A stretch of DNA of 59,660 nucleotides from an uncultured Collinsella sp. Its GTDB lineage: Bacteria; Actinomycetota; Coriobacteriia; Coriobacteriales; Coriobacteriaceae. This document shows, one piece after another, positions 46,947-55,336 of the stretch. The translations under genes and the position numbers were made by a program. Position 1 is the stretch's first letter. Every line of letters starts with the position of its first letter. The stretch is from contig USQQ01000010.1 of assembly GCA_900556875.1 (NCBI GenBank), forward strand, positions 1-59,660, given 5' to 3'. A model generated the notes under the pieces. That model ran no database searches and was not told where the DNA came from. It saw only the letters and a program-made list of their open reading frames with translations.

Positions 46947-47148
46947 GGACAGTTAGTTCAGATACGTATAAGTTCTGAGGACTCGAATTACTCAATTCAA
47001 TGCCGATACGTTGTTTTGGAGCTTTAGTTAGTCCATATGGCGCTGTTTTGAAGTCTACCCTGCCTTCAAATAGGGCGAATGGTATAGAGATAGCTGCAAA
47101 ACAGTCTAATTCAATGCGTCCATTTATACGTATTTGAACTAACTGCCC
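46947..47148. mobile_element. 202-bp inverted-repeat element, copy 2
   Basis: It begins GGACAGTTAGTTCAGATACG and ends CGTATTTGAACTAACTGCCC. The interior has no evident similarity to copies 1 and 3, beyond a shared TTTGGAGCTTTA with copy 3 at a different position. It lies 35 bases downstream of the 3' end of the nuclease-like gene. Confidence 0.85.
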
Positions 47149-47182
47149 AGCCCTGCTCGACGGCGCACGGGTGATTCGCCGT

Positions 47183-48310
47183 TTAGACCGGCGCGAGGCC
47201 GGTTCCGGCCCGCAGAGCGTTGAGCCAAGCGGCCTGACGCTTGCGATAGCCCTTGATACGGTACCGGAATCGGACTCCTGCGAGTCGATGCATCGTTTGG
47301 GCGAAGGCTTCGAGTGCAACAAGGTCTTTCATTTGGTCGCGATTGATAACCAGGACATGGATGCCCATGGCCTTGAGGCCATTATTTCGATTGCCATCGT
47401 GGATGCGAGCGTTTTGAAGCTCATGCCCAATTCCGTTGTATTCGTTGTCGACTCCGGCTGCCGGGCAATATAGGTCGCAGATGGCATAGGGGATGCCCGA
47501 GGACATGTTGACCGCAAGAGTATCGAAGTCGATTCGATGGTTGAGTAGCAGGCCTCCCATGGGCAGGCTGCAACATCCGAATCCGCCAAAGCGCATGGGC
47601 GCTCCGAGAACGGCAAACATTAGGGATTCGGCTGGGGATGCGGATCCAGCCCGGGCGAGTTTGACTGCCGTGCGAAACGAGGCGTATGAGCTACTTTTGG
47701 CGAACCGTGCGACCGCCTCGAGCTCTTCGATGGTCGTGGCGGGCTCGCATTTGTAGTGCGCCTGTTCATAGCGGGTTTCGTTCTGTTGTTCGGCCGCTGA
47801 CTGGTTGCCCAGGCAATCAAGATCGCCCGTCGCTTCGTAGCCATCGCCCTTGGGCCAGATGTCGTCATGGGCAATGGGGTATGTTGCCCCGGGAGGAAGG
47901 GAGTAAGTTCCGACCAGTTCCATGAGAAGCATCAAGGTTTTGGCGACTGATTCATTTTTAGAACAAAGCATGGCTGTCATGGCAGGAGACGTTGCGTAGA
48001 TGTCGGCCTCGACGTGCATAATTGCACCTTCAGGAAGCGGAGCGGAGAGAATATGCTGAAGAAGTCGCTTGTCGGGGCGTCGGTTGCCTTCGTTTGAAAC
48101 GAGAAGATCGAGCAGCTCGGAATCATCTTCATTCCAGGCGTCGAGTATCGAAAGTGCGCCAAAGTCTATCGCGTCATTATTGGGAATGCAGCTAGCCAAG
48201 GCCTGTGCTTGCTGTTCACTATCAATGGAGCTCCAGGGTAGGGCAGAGTACGCCCGTCGTGCGCGACGAATTGCGCGGAGGGCGGAGAAATGTGAAATCA
48301 CGGTCGTCAT
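47183..48310 (-). CDS. PD-(D/E)XK/DUF559-like nuclease-domain protein
   Basis: 375 residues, unrecognised as a whole. The C-terminal quarter has a VSR/DUF559-like arrangement: Asp279 in CDLYCP, Glu290 in NEYNG, His296, Asp305 and Arg308 in HDGNRNNGLKAMGIHVLVIN. Before it lies SPAESLMFAVLGAPMRFGG, seen with such nucleases in AbiEi-like proteins. The N-terminal half has no clear domain. Codon use is less GC-biased than its neighbours and no ribosome-binding site is visible before ATG 48310. It is bracketed by inverted-repeat elements 2 and 3. Nuclease or defence function is inference. Confidence 0.65.
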   Translation of the reverse strand: MTTVISHFSALRAIRRARRAYSALPWSSIDSEQQAQALASCIPNNDAIDFGALSILDAWNEDDSELLDLLVSNEGNRRPDKRLLQHILSAPLPEGAIMHVEADIYATSPAMTAMLCSKNESVAKTLMLLMELVGTYSLPPGATYPIAHDDIWPKGDGYEATGDLDCLGNQSAAEQQNETRYEQAHYKCEPATTIEELEAVARFAKSSSYASFRTAVKLARAGSASPAESLMFAVLGAPMRFGGFGCCSLPMGGLLLNHRIDFDTLAVNMSSGIPYAICDLYCPAAGVDNEYNGIGHELQNARIHDGNRNNGLKAMGIHVLVINRDQMKDLVALEAFAQTMHRLAGVRFRYRIKGYRKRQAAWLNALRAGTGLAPV

Positions 48311-48474
48311 AGCTATAACGTACTAAGTTGGCGGCAGAATGCGACCGCCATACCGTTCTTTTCGCTCAGCGGGGTGCTGGGCGCCATGAACGGCCGGGTG
48401 TTAGGAAATCGGTGGAATCGGTTGAGGGGATTGCAGGAAATTGAGCTCTGCCGAGAAGGTTGACGATGGCTACT

Positions 48475-48675
48475 GGACAGTTAGTTCAGATACGTATAAG
48501 GCGGCGGGCGTTCGAGGTGTTTCTAAGGGCCTTCGAGGGCGATTTGAAGATAATATATGCGGCGGTTGTACTCGAAAACGATGAGCTTCGGGCGGCATGG
48601 CATCCGCCGGGGAGCTCAGAAGGCTCCGAACGGACCTTTGGAGCTTTAAAAAATACGTATCTGAACTAACTGTCC
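48475..48675. mobile_element. 201-bp inverted-repeat element, copy 3
   Basis: It begins GGACAGTTAGTTCAGATACG and ends CGTATCTGAACTAACTGTCC; 23 terminal bases are perfect inverted repeats, extendable outward by CT/AG. The interior is unlike the other copies. The plus strand is open from before the left end to the TAA supplied by the right end (last residues NTYLN). Confidence 0.88.
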
Positions 48676-48696
48676 AGGGCGGATTGGCGAGGAATA

Positions 48697-48730
48697 GAAA
48701 AAGGGTCGGAAGCGAGCTTCCGACCCTTTA
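48697..48730 (-). terminator. Terminator of prs
   Basis: AAAGGGTCGGAAGC (48700-48713) pairs perfectly with GCTTCCGACCCTTT (48716-48729); on the minus strand TTTT follows. Confidence 0.9.
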
Positions 48731-48762
48731 AAAACATCAAAGATGATGCGATACGCGTTGGA

Positions 48763-49749
48763 CTACAGCGCGAAGTCGCCGCCGACGAGCGTGGAGACGG
48801 GCTCCTCGTGGTAAACGGCGGAGATGGCCTGAGCGAACTCCTCGGCGACCGAGATGGTCTTGATCTTGCCGCCGACCTCGACGGGGATGGCGTCGGTGAC
48901 GACGCACTCGACGATGGGGGCATCGTTCAGGCGCTCGATGGCCGGACCGGAGAAGATGCCGTGGGTGGCGCAGACGTAGATGTCGCCGGCGCCCATAGCC
49001 TTGAGCTCCTTGACGTTGGCGCACAGGGTGCCAGCGGTGTCGATCATGTCGTCGTTGATGATGCAGGTCTTGCCCTTGATGTCACCGATGATGCCCATGA
49101 CCTCGGCGGCGTTGTGGCGCGGACGGCCCTTGTGGGCGATGGCCAGGTCGCAGCCGAGCATGTCGGACAGCTTCTTGGCGGCCTTGGCGCGACCCACGTC
49201 GGGGGAGACGACAACCAGGTTGTCGGTGTCGAAGTGCATGTCGTTGTAGTACTGGCCAAACAGCGGCAGTGCGGACAGGTGGTTAACCGGGATATCGAAG
49301 AAGCCCTGGATCTGGCCCTGGTGCAGGTCGAGGGTGATGATGCGGTTGACGCCGGCACGCTCGAGCAGGTTGGCGACGAGGCGGGCGGTGATGGGCTCGC
49401 GCGGGCCGGCCTTGCGGTCCTGGCGGGCATAGCCGTAGTGGGTGATAACGGCGGTGATGGAGCGGGCGGATGCGCGCTTGGCAGCGTCGGTGGCGATGAG
49501 CAGCTCCATGAGCATGTCGTTGACGTTGCCGCCGGCCACGGACTGAATCAGGAAGACGTCGGCGCCGCGGACGGTCTCGTCGTAGCGGGCGTAAATCTCA
49601 CCATTGGCGAACTGCTTTAGCGTAAGGCCCGAAAGCTCGACCCCAAGGTACTCAGCAATCTTCTGAGCGAGGGGACGGTTGGAGGAACCGGAATACACGC
49701 GGATGGACTTGCGCATATTCTCCGACTTCTCGGGATCATTAATCGGCAT
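48763..49749 (-). CDS. prs: Ribose-phosphate pyrophosphokinase
   Basis: 328 residues. The N-terminus has IRVYSGSSNRPLAQKIA; HYGYARQDRK, the DLHQGQIQGFF ribose-phosphate site and the PRPP-binding loop IINDDMIDTAGTL are intact. It makes PRPP for the purine, pyrimidine, His and Trp pathways. GGAG lies before the ATG. It is the usual neighbour of glmU and pth in Gram-positives; each has its own terminator here. Confidence 0.97.
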   Translation of the reverse strand: MPINDPEKSENMRKSIRVYSGSSNRPLAQKIAEYLGVELSGLTLKQFANGEIYARYDETVRGADVFLIQSVAGGNVNDMLMELLIATDAAKRASARSITAVITHYGYARQDRKAGPREPITARLVANLLERAGVNRIITLDLHQGQIQGFFDIPVNHLSALPLFGQYYNDMHFDTDNLVVVSPDVGRAKAAKKLSDMLGCDLAIAHKGRPRHNAAEVMGIIGDIKGKTCIINDDMIDTAGTLCANVKELKAMGAGDIYVCATHGIFSGPAIERLNDAPIVECVVTDAIPVEVGGKIKTISVAEEFAQAISAVYHEEPVSTLVGGDFAL

Positions 49750-49890
49750 TACCCTTCTCCTTTATACATCGAATGCCATATAGATGCCTTGTTGCATTGT
49801 AACCGCGCGGCGGGGTTTATCGGGTCCTGATAACGTCTTTACCGCCAACGGACACGAACCGACCACTCATCCGGTTGCGCAGGTCACGAT

Positions 49891-49926
49891 AGAAAAAGGA
49901 GCCGCCCCCATGGAGCAGCTCCTTTT
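49891..49926 (-). terminator. Terminator of glmU
   Basis: AAAAGGAGC (49894-49902) pairs with GCTCCTTTT (49918-49926); on the minus strand TTTTTCT follows. Confidence 0.85.
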
Positions 49927-49941
49927 GTGCTTGGTAAAACG

Positions 49942-51354
49942 TTATACCTCGTCGTCCTCGTGCAGGCGGCGGCGGTAATCGGCGGCCCAGCCCTCAATAT
50001 TTACCTGACGGGCGCGGCCCAGACCAAGTGCGTCGGCCGGGACCGGCTCGGTGATGACGGAGCCGGCGGCCACGAGTGCACCGTCGCCGATCTGGGCGGG
50101 CGCGACCATCATGGTGTCGGAGCCAATGAAGGCATCCTTGCCGATGACGGTCTTGTGCTTGTGCACGCCATCGTAGTTGCAGGTGATGGAGCCCGCGCCC
50201 ACGTTGACGCCGGGGCCCATGGTGGTGTTGCCGATGTAGGACAGGTGCGGCACCTTGGAGCCCTCGCCGATCGTGGACTTCTTGATCTCCACGTGCGTGC
50301 CGGCCTTGGATCCGTCGAGCATGTGGGTGCCCGGGCGCAGGTAGGCGCGCGGGCCGCAGTCGACGCCGTTCTCGATGACGGCCTCGATGGCGATGGTCTC
50401 GTCGATGACGCAGCCGCTGCCGACGGTGGTGTCGGTGAGGCGGCTGTTGGGACCGAGCTGGCACTCCTCGCCCACGGTGACGTGGCCGATCAGGTGCGTC
50501 TGCGGCCACACGACGGTATCGCGGCCGATAACGGCATCGGGGCCGATCCAGGCCTGCGTGGGGTCGATGAAGGTAACGCCCTCGGCCATCCAGCGCTCGT
50601 TGATGCGGTCGCGCGCGATGGCGGTGAGCTGTGCGAGCTGGATGCGGCTGTTGACGCCCAGGCCGTCGCGGTAGTCGTCGCAGTGGAAGATGGAGACAGC
50701 CTGGCCGTGGCCTTTGAGGATCTCGAGCATGTCGGGCAGGTAGTACTCGGATTGCGCGTTGTCGTTGCCGATCTCGTTGATGTGGGCGGCGAGCTGCGTG
50801 CCGTCAAATGCGTAGCAGCCGGCGTTGCACTCCAGCAGCGTGGCGGCCTGCTCGGGCGTGCAGTCCTTCTGCTCGATGATGCGCTCGATCTGACCATCGG
50901 CGCCCAGCTTGATGCGGCCGTAGCCGAAAGGATCGGGCGGGGTCATGGTCATGACGGTGCAGGCGAGCTCGCCGGTGGCGACGGTCTGTGCGAACTTGGC
51001 GACGGTGTCGGCGGTGATGAGCGGCAGGTCGCCGTTGAGCACGACGACGGGGCCTTGCGTGATGCCACAGGCCTCGAGCGCGACCTTCACGGCGTGACCG
51101 GTGCCCAGACGCTCGGTCTGCTCGACGCACTCGACCTTGGTGGCGCTGTTGGCGTAGGCGCCGTCGATGAGGGCGCGCATCTCGTCGGCGTGGCTGCCGA
51201 TGACAACCACGACGCGGCTGCAGCCGGCCTTGATGGTAGCGTCGACGATCCACTGGACCATGGGCTTACCCAGGATCTTGTGCGAAACCTTGCAGTGGTT
51301 CGACTTCATGCGGGTGCCCTCGCCGGCAGCGAGGATAATTGCGGTTGCGTCCAT
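49942..51354 (-). CDS. glmU: Bifunctional GlmU: GlcNAc-1-phosphate uridyltransferase / GlcN-1-phosphate acetyltransferase
   Basis: 470 residues, full length. The N-terminal uridyltransferase has AIILAAGEGTRMKSN, GTGHAV and GDLPLI. The C-terminal left-handed beta-helix (from about residue 250) has hexapeptide repeats and the GTHVEIKKSTIGEGSKVPHLSY acetyltransferase region in two halves around Lys/His residues. It makes UDP-GlcNAc for the cell wall. The ATG at 51354 has AGGAG upstream. It is divergent from the ECF transporter. Confidence 0.96.
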   Translation of the reverse strand: MDATAIILAAGEGTRMKSNHCKVSHKILGKPMVQWIVDATIKAGCSRVVVVIGSHADEMRALIDGAYANSATKVECVEQTERLGTGHAVKVALEACGITQGPVVVLNGDLPLITADTVAKFAQTVATGELACTVMTMTPPDPFGYGRIKLGADGQIERIIEQKDCTPEQAATLLECNAGCYAFDGTQLAAHINEIGNDNAQSEYYLPDMLEILKGHGQAVSIFHCDDYRDGLGVNSRIQLAQLTAIARDRINERWMAEGVTFIDPTQAWIGPDAVIGRDTVVWPQTHLIGHVTVGEECQLGPNSRLTDTTVGSGCVIDETIAIEAVIENGVDCGPRAYLRPGTHMLDGSKAGTHVEIKKSTIGEGSKVPHLSYIGNTTMGPGVNVGAGSITCNYDGVHKHKTVIGKDAFIGSDTMMVAPAQIGDGALVAAGSVITEPVPADALGLGRARQVNIEGWAADYRRRLHEDDEV

Positions 51355-51409
51355 GTGATCTCCTGTTACGTTATAGAGACGTGTGTTTGGAAACGATACA
51401 CGGCGCAAT

Positions 51410-52441
51410 ATGATACCGCAGGCATATGACGAGCGCGTAACGATTGGTTTGCGGCGGTTGAGGCTTGCGCCGCCGGCGTGGCGTTTGCACTGCTTGTGTG
51501 CGGCGTTGGCGGTGCTGTGGAGCTGTCGTTTGAGCGAGGGGACGGGGGTACCCGTGGACAACATACGAGAGGGGTTTGGCGGCGAGCCCGTCGCGGCATT
51601 CTCGATGTCTCATCCGGCTGTGCCGGCACTCTATATAGTGCTGACGCTGGGGCTCACTATGTTCTCGATGCAGCCGGTGCTGATTGCGCTGTCACTTGCG
51701 GGCGGGCTGGCGTATGGATTTGCGACGCGTGGGGCTGCCCGCACGCTGGGCGCGCTCCGCTGGCAGCTGCCGGTAATTTTGATCGTTGCGGTGCTCAATC
51801 CGCTGTTTAGCGCCTCGGGCTCGACGGAGCTGTTCCGTATTGGCATGCGCGCGGTGTATCTGGAGAGCATGGTATACGGCCTGTGCATGGGCGGGCTGTT
51901 TGTGGCGAGCATACTGTGGTTTGAGGCGGCGGCATCGATGCTCGAATACGACAAGGTACTCGCGCTGCTGGGCAATGCCGCGCCGGTGATTGCGCTCATG
52001 ATCTCGATGTGCATGAGGCTTATCCCGCAGTTTTTACGCCGCGGTCGTACGGTGCTGGCGGTGCAGGATGCGATTGATGTGCCGGGCCGCGCGCCGGCCG
52101 ACCCCGTACGCTCGCGCCTGCGGGCGTCGAGCGTGTTGATGGGCTGGGGCATGGAAGATTCGCTGGAGCGCGCGGACGCGACGCGCTCGCGCGGGTGGGG
52201 TGCCGCGACGCGTCGTACGACGTATGCGCGGTATCGACTGGGGCGCAGCGACGTTGCCGCGCTGGCCGGGCTCGCACTGTTTGGTGCTGTCGCGGTGGCG
52301 GTGGCGTGGACCGCGACGACGCAGTATTCGTTTTATCCGCAGCTCTCGGTTCCGGCGCCGTGGCTGGGCTATGTCGTGTACGCTGCCTGGATGATGCTGC
52401 CTTGCGCGTTGCACGCGATTGATGAGAAGAGGTTTGGCTGA
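51410..52441 (+). CDS. ECF transporter transmembrane (T) component
   Basis: 343 residues. Several membrane helices are followed by the T-component coupling motifs: ARGRT-like RGRTVLAVQDAID and ADATRSRGWG, which contact the ATPases. HPAVPALYIVL near residue 60 is the usual start of the family core, so the first about 60 residues are an extension and a GTG near 51556 is a possible alternative start. No good ribosome-binding site is seen before ATG 51410. It is first of T, A-A, S; its stop overlaps the next ATG by one base. Confidence 0.88.
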   Translation: MIPQAYDERVTIGLRRLRLAPPAWRLHCLCAALAVLWSCRLSEGTGVPVDNIREGFGGEPVAAFSMSHPAVPALYIVLTLGLTMFSMQPVLIALSLAGGLAYGFATRGAARTLGALRWQLPVILIVAVLNPLFSASGSTELFRIGMRAVYLESMVYGLCMGGLFVASILWFEAAASMLEYDKVLALLGNAAPVIALMISMCMRLIPQFLRRGRTVLAVQDAIDVPGRAPADPVRSRLRASSVLMGWGMEDSLERADATRSRGWGAATRRTTYARYRLGRSDVAALAGLALFGAVAVAVAWTATTQYSFYPQLSVPAPWLGYVVYAAWMMLPCALHAIDEKRFG

Positions 52442-54084
52442 TGGCTCGGTTGGATAGGGGCCCGGTGTCGGGCGCGGCGTGCGACCCGGATATGCTGGCG
52501 ATTGAGGTGCGGAGCCTGAGCTTTACCTACCCCGGGGCTGATGCTGCGGTGCTCGAGGGGCTCGACTGGTCTGTCCCCCAAGGTGCATTTGCGCTGCTTG
52601 TTGGCGGTACCGGATCGGGTAAGTCGACGCTGCTGTCGTTGCTCAAGCCCGAGATCGCTCCGGCGGGCGAGCGCACTGGCGATGCGCGCGTGCTGGGCGA
52701 GAGCGTTGCCGACATGGACGTGCGCGCGTCTGCGGAGCGCGTGGGCTACGTGTTTCAGGATCCCGAGAACCAGATTGTGTGCGAGACCGTGTGGCACGAG
52801 ATGGCGTTTGGCCTGGAAAACTTAGGCATGTCGCGCGACGAGATGCGCCGCCGTGTTGCCGAGACCAGCTATTTCTTTGGTCTGGAAGATTGGCTTCACC
52901 GCGATACTGACACGCTTTCGGGTGGTCGCAAACAGTTGCTGTCGTTGGCGGCCGTTCTGGCGCTGCGCCCGCGCGTGCTGCTGCTCGACGAGCCCACGTC
53001 TCAGCTCGATCCCGTTGCCGAGAAGAATTTCCTGCACGCGCTGTTTCGTGTGAATCGCGAGCTGGGCTGCACGGTTGTTGTGGCGACGCATCAGCCGCGC
53101 CCAATGCTCGAATACGCGACGTGTGCGTACCGGATTGAGGACGGTTGCGTGCGCGAGGTGGCAGATATGGCTTCTTTGGGACGCCGAGAATCGCTGTTTT
53201 CCGATGATATGTTGGGGTGGGGTGCCATCCGATGTGCAAAAAACGGAGTATTCAGCAGGCGTGAGGACAATTTGGACTCTCTGGAGACGCCCGGGGACGT
53301 ATCGAGCGCGAAAAAAAGTTCGGAATTGGACAAATCGTCCGAATTTGTGGCGCAAACGTCGCTCGAGAACGGCTCGGAAGCCTTCCCGCGCACGAATGGA
53401 AGCAGAATACTCCAAAAAATGCACGCTGGGTCGGCTACCACCCTGTCGGAAGGCTGGTTTCGCTACGATCGCGCGGACGGTTGGGTGCTGCGCGGGCTCG
53501 ATGCGTCGTTTTCGGCTGGCGCGGTGCATGCAGTCGTGGGCGGAAACGGCTGCGGCAAGTCGACGATGCTTTCGGTGCTGGCCAAGACCGCCAAGCTGCA
53601 GCGCGGCCGCATGGTGCGCGGAGCGGCCTCGGCGGCGCTGTTGCCTCAGAATCCCAAAGCATTGCTGGTTGCCGAGACGGTTCGCGATGAGCTGATGGAA
53701 TGGGCCTCGACCTGCGGATATGACGAGAACTTGGCGCGGGAGCGTGCGGCGCAACTGGGATTGGACGGCCTGGAGACGCGTCACCCCTACGACCTCTCGG
53801 GCGGACAGCGCCAGCTGCTCGCGCTGGCAAAGCTGCTGCTGATTGGCCCCGAGCTGCTGCTGCTTGACGAGCCCACGAAGGGCTTGGACCTGGAGAGCCG
53901 CCGCATCATCGCCCGCGCCCTGCGTGACCATGCGAAGGCTGGCGGCACCGTCATCATGGCTACGCACGATTTGGACTTTGCCGAGCAGGTCGCCGACGAC
54001 ATCGCCATGATGTTCGATGGCGAGATTGCCTGCATGGAGCCGCCGGCCGACTTCTTTGCCGACAACGTGTTTTATAGGGCGTGA
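52441..54084 (+). CDS. ECF transporter ATPase, two ATPase domains fused
   Basis: 547 residues. Domain 1 (about 20-255) has Walker A GGTGSGKST, Q-loop VFQDPENQIV, TLSGGRKQLL and LLLDEPTSQLD. Domain 2 (about 335-540) has GGNGCGKST, LLPQNPKALL, DLSGGQRQLL and LLLDEPTKGLD. The fusion replaces separate EcfA1 and EcfA2. The linker, residues about 265-328, is encoded by a sequence bounded by 23-base inverted repeats (53234-53424) and is Ser/Glu-rich. It energises vitamin or metal uptake with the T and S genes beside it. Confidence 0.92.
   Translation: MARLDRGPVSGAACDPDMLAIEVRSLSFTYPGADAAVLEGLDWSVPQGAFALLVGGTGSGKSTLLSLLKPEIAPAGERTGDARVLGESVADMDVRASAERVGYVFQDPENQIVCETVWHEMAFGLENLGMSRDEMRRRVAETSYFFGLEDWLHRDTDTLSGGRKQLLSLAAVLALRPRVLLLDEPTSQLDPVAEKNFLHALFRVNRELGCTVVVATHQPRPMLEYATCAYRIEDGCVREVADMASLGRRESLFSDDMLGWGAIRCAKNGVFSRREDNLDSLETPGDVSSAKKSSELDKSSEFVAQTSLENGSEAFPRTNGSRILQKMHAGSATTLSEGWFRYDRADGWVLRGLDASFSAGAVHAVVGGNGCGKSTMLSVLAKTAKLQRGRMVRGAASAALLPQNPKALLVAETVRDELMEWASTCGYDENLARERAAQLGLDGLETRHPYDLSGGQRQLLALAKLLLIGPELLLLDEPTKGLDLESRRIIARALRDHAKAGGTVIMATHDLDFAEQVADDIAMMFDGEIACMEPPADFFADNVFYRA
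53234..53424. repeat. 191-bp inverted-repeat element inside the ECF ATPase gene
   Basis: The left arm starts GTGCAAAAAACGGAGTATTC (53234) and the complement of the right arm starts GTGCATTTTTTGGAGTATTC (ending 53424). GTGCA, GGAGTATTC and GC blocks match at identical spacing. The insert keeps the reading frame and forms the linker between the two ATPase domains. Confidence 0.65.
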
Positions 54085-54088
54085 TGGG

Positions 54089-54802
54089 ATGGCGGATTAT
54101 CGCATCGTGCGCCTACTCGCAAAACTGGAGATACCGCTGCTGCTGGCGGTGCCAGCCGTGATGGCTGCGGCGTTGCTGGCGGGCGTTGAGCAGGCGGCGC
54201 TCGCCATGCTTGTCGTGGTGGCGCTGGTGCTTGCGCTGTTCTTTGCGGGTTACGAGGCGTCGCGCCCGGGCCTGCGCCAGATTATGCCCACGCTGGTGTT
54301 GGCGGCGTTGGCCGCGGCGGGGCGCATCTTGTTTGGCCCCATTCCCGACTTTAAACCGGTGAGCGCCATCGCCATTATCGCGGGGGCGACGCTTGGTCGC
54401 CGCAATGGTTTTATGGTTGGCGCGTTGGCAGCGCTGACCAGCAATTTCTTTTTTGGGCAGGGCATGTGGACGCCGTGGCAGATGTATGCCTGGGGTCTGG
54501 TGGGCTATATCGGTGGCGCACTGGCGCATGCGGGCGCGTTTGACCGCGCCGATGGAACCGTGCGAATGCCGGCACTGTTGGCGTATGGCTTTGCGTCGGG
54601 CTTGCTGTATGGCGTCGTGATCAACGCGTATGACATCATTGGTTTTGTACAGCCGCTTACTTGGGCGGGTGCCGTGGCGCGTCTTGCCACGGCAGTGCCG
54701 TTCGATATTACGCACGGCCTTGCGACCTGCGTGTTTTTGGCCGCCTTGTACAAGCCTTGGTGCCGTCGCATTAACCGTGTCGTCGTGAAATACGGGCTGT
54801 AG
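54089..54802 (+). CDS. ECF transporter substrate-specificity (S) component
   Basis: 237 residues with about six membrane helices. GRILFGPIPDFKPVSAIAII, GATLGRRNGFMVGALAALTS and NFFFGQGMWTPWQMYAWG are typical of an S-component family; the substrate (possibly a vitamin such as cobalamin) is not determined. The start follows the ATPase stop by four bases with only GGG as a ribosome-binding hint; coupling is likely. It completes a dedicated (group I) ECF system. Confidence 0.85.
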   Translation: MADYRIVRLLAKLEIPLLLAVPAVMAAALLAGVEQAALAMLVVVALVLALFFAGYEASRPGLRQIMPTLVLAALAAAGRILFGPIPDFKPVSAIAIIAGATLGRRNGFMVGALAALTSNFFFGQGMWTPWQMYAWGLVGYIGGALAHAGAFDRADGTVRMPALLAYGFASGLLYGVVINAYDIIGFVQPLTWAGAVARLATAVPFDITHGLATCVFLAALYKPWCRRINRVVVKYGL

Positions 54803-54841
54803 GGCTGGTTGCGCCGGGGCGGGAATCAATACTGCCGAAGT

Positions 54842-55009
54842 GCCATTCCAAAACTATGCCGGTTTACGGGGCTAGATTGGCGCGGGCCGACTATACCAGC
54901 ATTTTTCGAAATAGGGCACACCGTCTACCTGCGGTTTTATTATCTCGGAATTGCATATGGTTGGGGGTTCGCGATTCAGCCCCGTAAACCGGCATAGTTT
55001 TGGAATGGC
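54842..55009. mobile_element. 168-bp MITE-like element with perfect 32-bp terminal inverted repeats
   Basis: Arms 54842-54873 and 54978-55009 are perfect over 32 bases (starting GCCATTCCAAAACTATGCCG). The 104-base interior encodes nothing and contains CTACCTGCGGTTTT, also present in the next element. Confidence 0.8.
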
Positions 55010-55044
55010 CGGCTGATATGACGGGCATCGTGGCCCTCAGAGAT

Positions 55045-55324
55045 CCAAATTGATCCATTTTCTTCCGTCCCCAGATGTCCCCAGGGAATCAGTTGACGGC
55101 GCTTGCCACGAAACTGGCCCATCTACTACGTTTAGCTTGATACTCCCGACCATGACCGCGTTTTATGAAAAACCGCAGGCTTTCTACCTGCGGTTTTCTT
55201 TTTGCGTTGTTCGCTGTGGTTGAGGGTGGTGGCTTAAACGTAGTAGATGGGCGTGTTTCGTGGCGGATGGGTCACGCGGACACCCTCACGAGGCCCAAAA
55301 TGATCCGTTTTCCTTCGTCTCCGG
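55045..55324. mobile_element. Nested repeat: 158-bp inverted-repeat element between 30-bp direct repeats
   Basis: Direct repeats 55045-55074 and 55295-55324 match at about 25 of 30 bases. Between them, arms 55106-55134 and 55235-55263 are inverted repeats of 29 bases with two mismatches (starting CCACGAAAC). The centre holds a terminator-like hairpin AAAACCGCAG/CTGCGGTTTT (55169-55197) with a T tract. No gene is present. Confidence 0.7.
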
Positions 55325-55336
55325 GGGCAGCTGGAG

